Notes: generated from the sequence alone by a model not told the origin. A stretch of DNA of 64,000 nucleotides from Chitinophaga skermanii (GCF_003259335.1 NZ_QLLL01000005.1:496001-560000), one strand, 5' to 3'; positions 8,454 through 17,194 are shown, numbered from the stretch's first letter. A program made the numbers and translations.

Positions 8454-10613
8454 TTAATTATGCAAAGGGTTATTCGTAATATTGAGTGGTAAATATATAA
8501 TAAATTCTGATCCTTTACCCGGCGTGGATTCTACGACAATTTTACCATGATGTTTCTCGATAATACTAAATACGATCGACAAACCTAACCCCGTTCCTTC
8601 GCCCACGTCCTTCGTTGTAAAGAATGGTTCAAATATCTTCTCTTTTACTTTTTCGCTCATCCCAATGCCCGTATCCCTTATACCAATACTAACTGTATTA
8701 GCATCCACTTTACGCGTGGTAATGGTTAACTGCTCATTGCCCTGCTCGGGCTTCGTTTTTATGGCGTTAATGGCGTTGTTGATGATGTTTAAGAACACTT
8801 GGTTCAATTTACCAGCATAACATTCCACCTTCGGTAATTCGTCGAAATCACGCACAATTTGCACGTTGGTGGGAATGGTGTTGCGTAGTAACACCAAGGT
8901 AGAGTTGATGCCCTCGTGTAAGTCCACCGATTTTAAATCACTCTCGTCTAATCTACTAAAGGTTCTCAATCCTTTTACAATCTCGGCCGTTCTGCTGGCA
9001 CCATCTTCAATACCTTGTATCAAGGTTTCTATTTCGTTATGCACATAATCGATATCGATCTGTTGCTTGAAATTTTCGATGTCTTGTAATTGGCGCGATA
9101 CGTCTTTACCCGTATCAAGCTCATCATACTTCTGCAACAAGCTCTTCAAATCGGCGAAGTCGAGCTTCAATGGTTTGATATTAGACGTTACGAAGTTGAT
9201 CGGGTTATTGATCTCGTGGGCAATACCGGCGGTTAACTGACCCAAAGAAGCCATCTTTTCCGATTCTACCAGCTGGGTTTGCGCCTCTTTTAAACTCTTT
9301 AACGTTTTATTCAGCTCAATGTTGCTAGACTGTAATTCTTCTGTACGTTCTTGCACTTTCGCTTCTAACACGGCGTTTTGTTCGCGTACCAAGCGCTCAT
9401 TCTCTTGCGACACTTGCAGGGCAATTACTTGTGATGCTTCTTTCTCGCGCCTGTACATATTTATTTTATTGGCCAAGGCGAATGAAAGCAAGGTTACTTC
9501 TGCCGCCGAACCCAATTGCAGCGCGTAATACGTGAAATCGTTATACGGCAGTATATTGAAGTTCCGCAGTACGAATATGATTACGCTCGTGAGGAAAATT
9601 CCCCAAGCCACTAAAAAGTACGTGGCCGGCGTATAGCCCGTTCGGCTTACCTTGTAACTGATAAACAGTGCCAAGATCGACCCAATCATTGCTACCAATT
9701 GCACCCAAATCTGTGCTATGAAGTAATGATCCAAGAACATCGGGATGAAGCACAGCGCGTAAAATACAATCACCACGTTCAAAATTCGGTGCCCTACACG
9801 GTATCTTTCCTTCGTATGTAGGAACGATTGAATAAAGATAGCAGCCGTTAGCCCGTTCAAGATAGGAATGATCACCGTATCATGCAAGGCAAACCAGGTA
9901 TTATTTGGATATAAATACCGGAAAGTATAGCCATGCTGTGATGCCTGTGTAAGACCCACGCAAATGATATAGGTAACGTAAATGAGGTAGGTTCTATCTT
10001 TCGTTGTAATGGCAATAAATAAGTTGTACAGCGCCATCACCAAAATAATCCCCGTGTATATCCCGAAAATAAAATTCCGTTGCGTGTTCTTCACATTTAC
10101 CTGGGTTTCGGTACCAAGGTAAAGTGGGAGCTGCGCTTGTTCGCCGGCTTTAATTTTTAGAAAGAAATCTTGTGTTGAACCGGGAGGAATGAGGATGGGG
10201 AAAATGTAGTTCTGGTGGTTGTAGGGGCGCTGATCGAAGTTCTTATATTCGCCTAACTGGGTAGTGATATAATGTCCATCTTCATCCTTTTGGTAGAGCG
10301 TGATCTCGTCGATCGTTGGATATTCTACCTCTACCAGTAGTTTGGGTGAAGTGGATTCGTTTTTAATAGAAAACTTAGCCCAAGAAGTGTACGGCGTGAT
10401 ACCCAGGTTGGGTACTGCTTGTGCAGAAGCCGTGAAGGTAGCCCGTTCCACGTCGTGGATAGTGAGCTTACCGCTTTTATCGACGAGTAGTTCTGTATGG
10501 CCACCTATTTGCAATAACTTGGAGCTATCGCGGTACACGATGGGACGCTGTGCATGAGCACGAGGCGTAAACAAATGAAATAGTAGAACGAATAGTAAGG
10601 AACGTATATACAT
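8454..10613 (-). CDS. 7TMR-DISM membrane histidine kinase
   Basis: A 719-residue sensor kinase. Signal peptide (1-21), an extracytoplasmic 7TMR-DISMED2-type beta domain (about 40-170), seven membrane helices of the 7TMR-DISM type (about 182-385), a coiled coil (about 390-450), HisKA with H466 in GIAHEINNP, and a HATPase domain with the DTGIG and GEGTGLGLSI motifs. DISMED2 domains are carbohydrate-binding-like jelly rolls proposed to bind small extracellular ligands. It sits 20 bases after the GNAT-like gene and 5 bases before the hybrid kinase, placing a membrane ligand sensor in the middle of a predicted biosynthesis-and-signalling operon. The ligand is unknown. Confidence 0.92.
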   Translation of the reverse strand: MYIRSLLFVLLFHLFTPRAHAQRPIVYRDSSKLLQIGGHTELLVDKSGKLTIHDVERATFTASAQAVPNLGITPYTSWAKFSIKNESTSPKLLVEVEYPTIDEITLYQKDEDGHYITTQLGEYKNFDQRPYNHQNYIFPILIPPGSTQDFFLKIKAGEQAQLPLYLGTETQVNVKNTQRNFIFGIYTGIILVMALYNLFIAITTKDRTYLIYVTYIICVGLTQASQHGYTFRYLYPNNTWFALHDTVIIPILNGLTAAIFIQSFLHTKERYRVGHRILNVVIVFYALCFIPMFLDHYFIAQIWVQLVAMIGSILALFISYKVSRTGYTPATYFLVAWGIFLTSVIIFVLRNFNILPYNDFTYYALQLGSAAEVTLLSFALANKINMYRREKEASQVIALQVSQENERLVREQNAVLEAKVQERTEELQSSNIELNKTLKSLKEAQTQLVESEKMASLGQLTAGIAHEINNPINFVTSNIKPLKLDFADLKSLLQKYDELDTGKDVSRQLQDIENFKQQIDIDYVHNEIETLIQGIEDGASRTAEIVKGLRTFSRLDESDLKSVDLHEGINSTLVLLRNTIPTNVQIVRDFDELPKVECYAGKLNQVFLNIINNAINAIKTKPEQGNEQLTITTRKVDANTVSIGIRDTGIGMSEKVKEKIFEPFFTTKDVGEGTGLGLSIVFSIIEKHHGKIVVESTPGKGSEFIIYLPLNITNNPLHN

Positions 10614-10633
10614 GATCTTTATGCGTGCCGGGT

Positions 10634-11344
10634 TTACGCGTTTTCTGGCGCGTAATAGTTATCAATTTTTAACTGGTAATTTACATCATACGAACCTTTC
10701 GGGCCTGTTTCTGTTCGCATTTGTACGGGGTTCTTGCGCAATTCGAACATCAACTCGCGTTCGTTGGGTTCAGCATTTGATAAAACGTCCACGTCTTCAA
10801 TGACCATGGCAGTGGCAATGAAATCGTCTTTTGGGTAATAAAAAGTGCCCTCGTTACCAAGGGATGTATCAATCACGGCACCTACTCGTCGGCCCATCCG
10901 CGTAGTGATGGGGGCGCAAAGTACGTGCACCCTATTTATAGGTAATTGCGACATTAAAGCTACGGCTACTCTACATAATATAAGGCTACCGATGCCCATG
11001 CCGGCTACTTCTTTAGAATTCCACATGCCACAGATTTCTGCGCTCCCTTTCTTCACGTAATCATGAATCTTTGGATCGTATTTACCGATCGCTGTTTCGA
11101 TGGGTAAAGGTAAAATGCCATCTGCTAATTGTACACGGGCCCCGCCATACGTTTTACTACCGGTTTCATCTTCTACGATGACTACAATTGTATCACGGTG
11201 TTGCACCCAATCTTGGTTACCCGATGTGATTTTCGCAATACCGTAATAAATTTCGAGCAGTTTGCTGTGTCCCTCATAAAACCGCATGCATGCTTCCGGG
11301 TCATCCGGTGCAATAAAAGCCCTTACATTTATCGTGACACTCAT
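10634..11344 (-). CDS. GNAT-fold acyltransferase-like protein
   Basis: A 236-residue protein that I read as a GNAT-fold enzyme related to N-acyl amino acid or acyl-homoserine-lactone synthases. Residues 52-72 look like the paired beta strands (TIVVIVED, GGARVQ), followed by LPIETAIG, an acidic strand EICGMW (103-108), then GMGIGS (115-120) leading into a helix, which fits the acyl-CoA pyrophosphate loop. No membrane segment or signal peptide. It lies 30 bases after a ThiF/E1-like adenylyltransferase gene and 20 bases before a membrane sensor kinase. The context suggests synthesis of an acylated or conjugated small molecule, but no substrate can be derived from the sequence and the fold call needs a structure prediction. 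Confidence 0.6.
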   Translation of the reverse strand: MSVTINVRAFIAPDDPEACMRFYEGHSKLLEIYYGIAKITSGNQDWVQHRDTIVVIVEDETGSKTYGGARVQLADGILPLPIETAIGKYDPKIHDYVKKGSAEICGMWNSKEVAGMGIGSLILCRVAVALMSQLPINRVHVLCAPITTRMGRRVGAVIDTSLGNEGTFYYPKDDFIATAMVIEDVDVLSNAEPNERELMFELRKNPVQMRTETGPKGSYDVNYQLKIDNYYAPENA

Positions 11345-11374
11345 GGTTGCTCAGGTTTTGTGGTGTAAGGCCGG

Positions 11375-12475
11375 TTAAGAGATTAGTTTGTCAAAGTCTA
11401 CATAATACCTACCCGACGATTGCAACTGGTTCAACAATATTCTCCTGCACGTATCTGCCACCATGGCGCCGCCCAACACTACGGAAGAGGCAAGCTGTGG
11501 CCATGTTGTAATTGTTTTACCTATTTCACTCAGCGAATACTTCATACGCGGGCTCATATCTTGCATACCTACCATCGGTCCTAGAATCGGCACTTTTTCT
11601 TCATTCGATAAGTGCTTCAGCTTCAGGGGATCGATGTCGGGAATGAGTCCGTGCATCATGGGGTAATCAGGATGTAAATCGTAACGCTCTATATCTAACA
11701 TGCCCCGGTCGTTCATCTCCATCACCACGGGCATTTTAAGTGCTTTTGCTTTAATGCGACTGATAATTTTGATGTCGATACCATCACATTCTTCAATCAA
11801 TATATCGAGTTGACCATCTTTTGTTAAGAAGTCGTCGAGGTTTTGTTCCGTTGCCCCATCTGTATAACATACTACTTTAACAAAAGGGTCTAATTCGGCG
11901 ATTTCCCGGGCAGCGATTATTACTTTCGGGATGCTTAAATTATGGATACCCGTACGGATACGGTTCATATTGGTTAATTCTAAAGCATCGAAGTCCGACA
12001 AGCGAATTTCGCCGCACAAACGTTCCATCACGAGTGTAAGCGCGATGCTTTGTCCTACCGACAATCCAATTACGCCTAATTTCTTTTTCCTTAAAATATC
12101 TCTTTCTTCGGCAGTAATTTTGTGGAGATTGCGGGAGGTGCGGAGTAGGATGAATTCTTCTTCATCTACGATATGCACCACTTTATGGATCCATGGATAA
12201 TATACCCATACACCGTATTGTTCTAAGGGCGTGCTGCCAACATGCTCCTTCACGGCTACTTCGATTTCTTCTTCGGTGAGTCGTTTCGTGGGGTGAAGCG
12301 ATTTTACCAGTTCTCTTAATTGCGAAATAATTTCGTCGTACACGCGAATGTACGGATGTGCACTTACCAATTCCTCTAGCGCCTGTTGTTGCGTTTTATC
12401 CTTTAGCCGGTAGAAAACAGGTTGATAGACCTGCTCTTGTTGTTTCTCTTGTTGTACTCTGTCTTTAATAGTCAT
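11375..12475 (-). CDS. ThiF/E1-like adenylyltransferase
   Basis: A 366-residue protein. An N-terminal helical region (1-125) precedes a Rossmann-type ThiF/MoeB/E1 domain: glycine loop GLSVG (137-141), acidic DFD (161-163), the ATP-contacting NMNR (169-172), and the E1-type aspartate D231 with a basic residue five positions later. No CxxC zinc pairs are visible, unlike MoeB and ThiF. The overall look matches the E1-like domain that is fused to a nitroreductase in Rv1355c-type proteins, but here the nitroreductase part is absent. E1-like enzymes adenylate a carboxyl group, either of a ubiquitin-like protein or of a small molecule or peptide; no ubiquitin-like gene is near. First gene of the signalling operon. 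Confidence 0.8.
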   Translation of the reverse strand: MTIKDRVQQEKQQEQVYQPVFYRLKDKTQQQALEELVSAHPYIRVYDEIISQLRELVKSLHPTKRLTEEEIEVAVKEHVGSTPLEQYGVWVYYPWIHKVVHIVDEEEFILLRTSRNLHKITAEERDILRKKKLGVIGLSVGQSIALTLVMERLCGEIRLSDFDALELTNMNRIRTGIHNLSIPKVIIAAREIAELDPFVKVVCYTDGATEQNLDDFLTKDGQLDILIEECDGIDIKIISRIKAKALKMPVVMEMNDRGMLDIERYDLHPDYPMMHGLIPDIDPLKLKHLSNEEKVPILGPMVGMQDMSPRMKYSLSEIGKTITTWPQLASSVVLGGAMVADTCRRILLNQLQSSGRYYVDFDKLIS

Positions 12476-13101
12476 TGCTAATCTGGCTTGGTTATATTGC
12501 TATTCTTATACTTAGCTTTTATTCTGAGATAATTCAGCCACCGCACATGCCATATCATACGCTACAAAACCGGTAAACAGTGGTGAATACATATATAATA
12601 CATGGTTACTTGTAAAGGCTTTTCGCATGGGTGATAGGTTTAATTTTTTGTTGGCAAATAGTTTATAATAAAGCTAATATGGTCCTTCGCGGGTTAAATG
12701 GCACAACGAAAATGATGGAAAATAGTATTTTCGAGTAGTTAGTATTTGAAGGATTACCCCCCAACTGGAGCAACAGATGGGGCTGTAAAGATAGCGGCAT
12801 TTATTCAAATTACGACGCATACCGCGCAATTGAAGGCAGTTGCTACCAGGGATAAATAGCTCCATTTTTCCAAATGATTAAATACTATTACTGCTACACA
12901 TGAATACAAAAGTAAAATAGCAATTAATTTCAAATTAAACTATATTATTCTATTACTTTTCCAGATTTCCGCTAAAATTTAATCAAAATTATATTATATT
13001 TAGTATAATTACTATATGATTCTCTAGCACCCTTTACAGTTGGTGTAATATTTGCAGCCATTAAATGCTGATCAATTAGATTTGCAATACAACTTTATTT
13101 T
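12476..13101. other. Divergent intergenic region between signalling operon and SOD
   Basis: About 625 bases, markedly AT-rich towards the right. It must hold the promoter of the ThiF operon on the minus strand and of the SOD gene on the plus strand. No open frame here is credible and no strong inverted repeat was found. Confidence 0.5.
13077..13084 (+). promoter_or_regulatory. Candidate -7 element TAGATTTG for the SOD gene
   Basis: Matches TAnnTTTG 17 bases before the start codon. The nearest upstream TTTG (13051-13054) is 22 bases away, longer than the usual 19-20, so the call is tentative. Confidence 0.35.
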
Positions 13102-13824
13102 ATGCATAAAAGAGAATTCCTGAAAATAGCCGGTATGGCCGGTGTAGCCGCACTCGCAAACCCAAGTGGCTTGCTCGCAGGTAACAAATCTACCCTCTCT
13201 ATTGCTGATAAAGCACCCTTTACTTTACCAGCCCTCCCTTATGGCTTCGATGCACTCGAACCCAATTTCGATAAAATGACAATGGAAATACACCACGATA
13301 AGCACCACGCCGCTTACGTGAAAAACCTAAACGATGCCCTCAATGGCACTACTTGGGCTTCTTTGTCATTAGCCGAAATTCTCGCTAAAGTATCTGCTAA
13401 AGAACCTGCTATTCGCAACAACGCGGGTGGTCATTATAACCACAGCCTGTTCTGGACAATCCTTTCTCCTAAGAAAACCACTCCAAGCAGCAAACTCAGC
13501 GCTGCTATCAACAGCACGTTCGGTTCTTTCGACGCTTTCCAATCTAAGTTCAATGATGCCGCTAAAACCGTATTCGGTTCCGGCTGGGCATGGTTGTATG
13601 TTGATGGTAATAAGAAGTTGAATATTTCTAAAACGCCTAACCAAGATAACCCACTTATGACAGGCCTCGTGTCGGAAACAGGTACGCCTATTTTAGGTTT
13701 GGATGTTTGGGAACATGCGTATTACTTGAAGTACCAAAATCGTCGTCCTGATTATATCACGGCGTTTTGGAATGTGATTAATTGGGATGAGGTGAGTAAG
13801 CGGTATGAGGCTGCTGTGAAGTAG
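13102..13824 (+). CDS. Exported superoxide dismutase [Mn/Fe]
   Basis: A 240-residue Fe/Mn superoxide dismutase that disproportionates superoxide to oxygen and hydrogen peroxide. Metal ligands are H64 (EIHHDKHH), H114 (GGHYNH), D201 and H205 (DVWEHAYY). The GGHxNH form and FGSGWAWL stretch are of the Mn-type or cambialistic branch; the Fe-type glutamine before the second histidine is lacking. An extra N-terminal leader of about 28 residues (KREFLK, then a hydrophobic alanine-rich stretch ending near LLAG) marks export; it resembles a Tat signal with KR instead of RR. Export would place the enzyme in the periplasm. Monocistronic, followed by a terminator. Confidence 0.93.
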   Translation: MHKREFLKIAGMAGVAALANPSGLLAGNKSTLSIADKAPFTLPALPYGFDALEPNFDKMTMEIHHDKHHAAYVKNLNDALNGTTWASLSLAEILAKVSAKEPAIRNNAGGHYNHSLFWTILSPKKTTPSSKLSAAINSTFGSFDAFQSKFNDAAKTVFGSGWAWLYVDGNKKLNISKTPNQDNPLMTGLVSETGTPILGLDVWEHAYYLKYQNRRPDYITAFWNVINWDEVSKRYEAAVK

Positions 13825-13847
13825 TTTTTATAAAGTTATTTTTTGAG

Positions 13848-13883
13848 AAGCACGTTGATAGGTTTTATCAATGTGCTTTTTTG
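13848..13883 (+). terminator. Rho-independent terminator after SOD
   Basis: Arms AAGCACGTTGATA and TATCAATGTGCTT pair over 13 positions with one G-T pair and a 5-base loop, followed by T-rich sequence. Confidence 0.85.
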
Positions 13884-13926
13884 TTTTATGATGGATTTTG
13901 ATAGGGCATCGGCTATTCTGTTTTGG

Positions 13927-14075
13927 GGTACATCCCATTGTGTTACTTTCTTTGCTCGCCAAAGAAAGTAACCAAAGAAAGGCGAAAAACGCCCCGTGAA
14001 CGGCGGGGGCGTTTTATCGGAGCGTTGATTGGGCGATGGGGGTACTGTGCTGCCGGGCTTTGGGATTTCTTCACT
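13927..14075. repeat. Dispersed structured repeat, copy 1
   Basis: About 150 bases shared with 29241-29385. It begins with a perfect 13-bp stem (GTTACTTTCTTTG, 13942-13954, with its complement at 13960-13972, loop CTCGC), then AAAGAAAGGCG, then a second 10-bp stem (13986-13995 with 14006-14015). The flanking ATCGGAGC and GGGGTACTGTG stretches are also shared. No coding frame is conserved between the copies. It lies between convergent genes. Strings of this kind (CCAAAGAAAGTAACCAAAGAAAGGCG-like) are, from memory, widespread intergenic repeats in several bacterial groups. Confidence 0.85.
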
Positions 14076-14197
14076 GGGTGGGGGTTGGGATGTTTGTTTG
14101 AGGGGGTAGATTTTTATGGGGGATTTTCTGCTGTTTGCTGTTTTTAAAAATAGGATGTTCGTATACCTCACTTTTCTTGGATGAAGGTAATGGGGGG

Positions 14198-14222
14198 GCT
14201 TGTATATACATTATATACAAGC
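14198..14222. repeat. Perfect 11-bp inverted repeat
   Basis: GCTTGTATATA and TATATACAAGC around a CAT loop, 33 bases past the end of the minus-strand gene at 14255. On the minus strand it is followed by a C run and not a T run, so it is an atypical terminator or another structural element. Confidence 0.6.
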
Positions 14223-14254
14223 TGGGGTGTTTTTTGGGTATGTTGGTAGTGGTG

Positions 14255-15181
14255 CTAACTACGCTTAGGAGGGGCTAGCGGTGCTTTTGTTTTGGAGGAT
14301 ATGATGGAGCGGTATTTCTTTCGGATGCTTTTGTGGTGTTGGCGTTCGTTTAATATTATGGGGTGATGGGTGTTAATTTTTGGGGTGGTGGAAAGTGAGG
14401 GTTTTACTTTGATAGCGATGGGGGCTTCCTCTTTTAGAGGGGCTATGGTGGCTACTTTGGGGAATACTTTGCAAATGGACATGGGGTTTTGGTAGCCGGC
14501 TTTGATGGTGTATTCAACGGCGTTTTCTATTTCTATGAAGATGATGCCGATGGATATGAAGTGGTGATGGGTATTGTTTTTTGCAAAGGGAAGTGCCATG
14601 TTAAGGGCTACTGTGGGGGCTTGTAGTGATAAGGTGTCACTTATAGCACAAGTGCTGTTGTATTGGTCGTTATCAAAATCGGCGGTGTGAAGGGTGGCGA
14701 TGATTTTGAAATGGGTGCTGTTTTTGGGAGGGGTGATTTCGGATGCTGGACGGAATGCAGGAATGATTACTTGGGCCTGGCCTTGTTGCCTATCGTGTTG
14801 GATTTCATACGAGGCACGGAAGGTGCGGCGGAAGTTGACGTTCTTGTTGAACTCGAATCCTGCTAAGTTGCTGATATTACCGGCTTCTACAGTACGTTGG
14901 CCACGTTCGTGGGTAGTGTCTTGTTGAAGGGTTTTTAATAAGCGAGCCGATAAACGCCTGTACATGCCCGGGTCGCTGATGTGTTGCATCGTTTCTTGGA
15001 AATGGGGGCGTAGTGCCGCAGATGTTTTGGCGGCTCGGCCGAATTCTTGGCGGTGGGCACAGGTGCCTTCGCCCCATTTAGGCTGTTTACGGTTAGCGGC
15101 TACACATATATAACCGTTGGCGGTGGGATAGAAGGCCATTTTTGATAGTTGCCTTATATCGAGGTTAACTACTTTTCCCAT
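14255..15181 (-). CDS. Hypothetical protein
   Basis: A 308-residue protein of unknown function. The frame runs up to 15307, but ATG 15181 gives the likely start (MGKVVNLDIRQLSKMAFYP). The N-terminal half is basic with an EFGRAAKTSAALR segment, followed by a helical region and GNxxxLAGFEFN (about 140-152), which I associate with poorly studied Bacteroidota proteins. The middle part is predicted to be beta-rich, and the C-terminal tail is very basic (Lys, Arg, His). No signal peptide or known motif. The gene lies just downstream of the 11-bp repeat array at 15350-15448. Confidence 0.6.
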   Translation of the reverse strand: MGKVVNLDIRQLSKMAFYPTANGYICVAANRKQPKWGEGTCAHRQEFGRAAKTSAALRPHFQETMQHISDPGMYRRLSARLLKTLQQDTTHERGQRTVEAGNISNLAGFEFNKNVNFRRTFRASYEIQHDRQQGQAQVIIPAFRPASEITPPKNSTHFKIIATLHTADFDNDQYNSTCAISDTLSLQAPTVALNMALPFAKNNTHHHFISIGIIFIEIENAVEYTIKAGYQNPMSICKVFPKVATIAPLKEEAPIAIKVKPSLSTTPKINTHHPIILNERQHHKSIRKKYRSIISSKTKAPLAPPKRS

Positions 15182-15349
15182 GATACAATGGATTGAGGTT
15201 AATAAATGAATGAATCTATCTTGAAGATAACGAATTTTTTTGGTGTTTCCTATTATAGTTTTACGAATTAAGTGTTGATTATCAATAGGTAATGAATAGG
15301 TGAGCATAAGGTGAATACCGATGAGGAATGCTATCTATAACGAAGTGAT

Positions 15350-15448
15350 ATAAGGGGAGTTATAGGTGAATTACAGAGAAACTACAGAGAAGTTACAGAG
15401 AGATTACTGGGAAGTTACAGAGAAACTATAGGGAAAGAATAGGGACGT
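15350..15448. repeat. Nine-unit 11-bp tandem repeat
   Basis: Nine back-to-back 11-base units in register, consensus TACAGAGAARY with drifting ends (first unit ATAAGGGGAGT, last AATAGGGACGT; units 2-7 closest). There are no spacers. The region lies between the end of the glycosyltransferase gene and the start of the hypothetical gene, both on the minus strand. Confidence 0.85.
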
Positions 15449-15526
15449 AATTGGTATTTACTTTATAACAAATATCCCGGTTGCTTATCGTAACCGGGAT
15501 GTATATACTTTACTAGCTACTCCATA

Positions 15527-17194
15527 TTAGGGGTGAGCTACCGGTTTGCGTTGAAAGAATACGAAGCCGTTTTTCTCGCCGATCTTTTCTAGGTTCGGGT
15601 GGGTGAGATAAGGGGCGGCATCGGTGATGCGGCAGATGAAATAGGTGGGTTTATCCACGTTGCCATTTAATAACCAATCACGGTCGTAATAGTTTTTGTT
15701 GCTAGGCGGTACTTTTTTCGTGTAGAAGAGTTTCGCGTAGCTGTGGTAGTCGAGGGCTTGTACGTACACATCCTTTCCTTGGAATTGTTGGAAAAACTCG
15801 ATGGCGGCGGCTTGTGAATAGCCTTCTATTTTTGGAACGAAGTGCGCCATGGTTATTTGCATCATGAGCAGGGTGCCTACGAAGATGGTGATGCAGGCTT
15901 GTTGGATTTTCTTCTTCCACAATAATACACCGCATATGATCACCACCAACACATATGCCCATCCAAATATCATTTCCCAATATGCCCACGGCACATCTGC
16001 TTGCAAGTTGGCTACGGCAAATTTATCGCCGATATATGGTATTAATTCGTTTTTGTAAATACCCACCAAAGGCAAGCTACCTATGGCTATACCCAATAGT
16101 ACGCCTATCAATAGCAAGAGAATGATAGTCCATTTCTTCATACTAAATCGGCCCTCTGTTAGGCGTTGTACCTGTATAGCAGCCAAGTAAGTAAGCGGGA
16201 AATAACACAAGGAAGAATAATGTACAATCTTCGTTTTTACAATCGAGAATAATAACAGTACCACCCAAAACAATATCCACATCCATTTGCTAAAATCCTT
16301 TACCGGGATGGGAGAACTAAGGTACACCGACTTGCTGCGGATGTTTTGCAAATAGGTTAATAAGAATATGCTGGCTGGGAAACAACCGGTTAATAGTACT
16401 ATCCAATGGTAGAAGAAAGGCCCATCGTGACCGGCATCGCCGGTAGTAAGTAGCCTAACCTGGTAAGCCACGAATTCGTTTACAAACCACCATCCATGGG
16501 TAACGATTTCATAGCCAAACCACAATAAAGTAGTAACAGCCGTGAAAGCGGTGATCAATAATATTTGTTTGATAGTAAGGCTGATGTTGAACTTGTTGTA
16601 TACCCAGTAAACAAGGAGTACTAACAAGGCCACGAGAATGGCTACCGGTCCTTTTGTAAGCACGGCCAAGCCTAAGAATACACCGCTTAGAATAGCGGCG
16701 CGGTTGGGCTTCGCTGTATATCGAATCATGTATGCGAAATAGATCGCTAAGAATATAAATAGGTTAAAGGTGGGATCGATAATACCCGATTTGAAATAAA
16801 ACCCGGGCAGCCACGATCCTGCGTACAGTAACATCCACCAAAAGCCGAATTTCTCGTCGATTAACCTACGGCCGATGTTGAATAATATCAATAAGGTGGC
16901 AATACCTACTACGGCGTTCGGGAAACGCGCGGCAAATTCATTCACCCCGAAAACTTTCATACTTAAAACTTGCAGCCAAATAAACAATGGCGGCTTTTCC
17001 CAGAAAGGTTGGAAATCGATCTGTACTTGGGAATAATTGTGTGTGTATAACATTTCTCTCGCGCATTCCGCGAAATTGATCTCGTCCCAGTCAAATAAGT
17101 GAGCTGATCCCAAAAATGGGATAAATAGGATAGCTGCTACTAATACGATCAGTAGATTCTTCATGCCGATATAGTTATGGTGCTTGTATTCCAT
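15527..17194 (-). CDS. GT39/ArnT-like membrane glycosyltransferase
   Basis: A 555-residue polytopic protein of the dolichyl-phosphate-mannose mannosyltransferase (PMT_2, GT39) superfamily. The first periplasmic loop has the FDWDEINFAECAREML pattern with the catalytic acidic pair near residue 35, then a second acidic/aromatic loop (FWEKPPLFIWLQ), both typical of polyprenyl-phosphate-sugar transferases such as ArnT. About 12 membrane helices follow, ending in a soluble C-terminal region of roughly 95 residues. The enzyme should transfer a sugar from a lipid carrier to an envelope acceptor; the acceptor is unknown. ATG 17164 is an alternative start. A PAP2 phosphatase gene lies just upstream on the same strand and could recycle the lipid carrier. 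Confidence 0.85.
   Translation of the reverse strand: MEYKHHNYIGMKNLLIVLVAAILFIPFLGSAHLFDWDEINFAECAREMLYTHNYSQVQIDFQPFWEKPPLFIWLQVLSMKVFGVNEFAARFPNAVVGIATLLILFNIGRRLIDEKFGFWWMLLYAGSWLPGFYFKSGIIDPTFNLFIFLAIYFAYMIRYTAKPNRAAILSGVFLGLAVLTKGPVAILVALLVLLVYWVYNKFNISLTIKQILLITAFTAVTTLLWFGYEIVTHGWWFVNEFVAYQVRLLTTGDAGHDGPFFYHWIVLLTGCFPASIFLLTYLQNIRSKSVYLSSPIPVKDFSKWMWILFWVVLLLFSIVKTKIVHYSSLCYFPLTYLAAIQVQRLTEGRFSMKKWTIILLLLIGVLLGIAIGSLPLVGIYKNELIPYIGDKFAVANLQADVPWAYWEMIFGWAYVLVVIICGVLLWKKKIQQACITIFVGTLLMMQITMAHFVPKIEGYSQAAAIEFFQQFQGKDVYVQALDYHSYAKLFYTKKVPPSNKNYYDRDWLLNGNVDKPTYFICRITDAAPYLTHPNLEKIGEKNGFVFFQRKPVAHP

Noticed and set aside
12674..12865. 63-codon minus-strand open frame in the SOD upstream region
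   Set aside because: No motif, no promoter and poor composition; probably chance.
13836..14171. Open frames on both strands across the dispersed repeat
   Set aside because: The frames arise from the repeat and its G-rich flank and are not conserved in the second copy.
15350..15448. CRISPR-like appearance of the 11-bp array
   Set aside because: Units are too short, contiguous and without spacers, and no cas genes are present.
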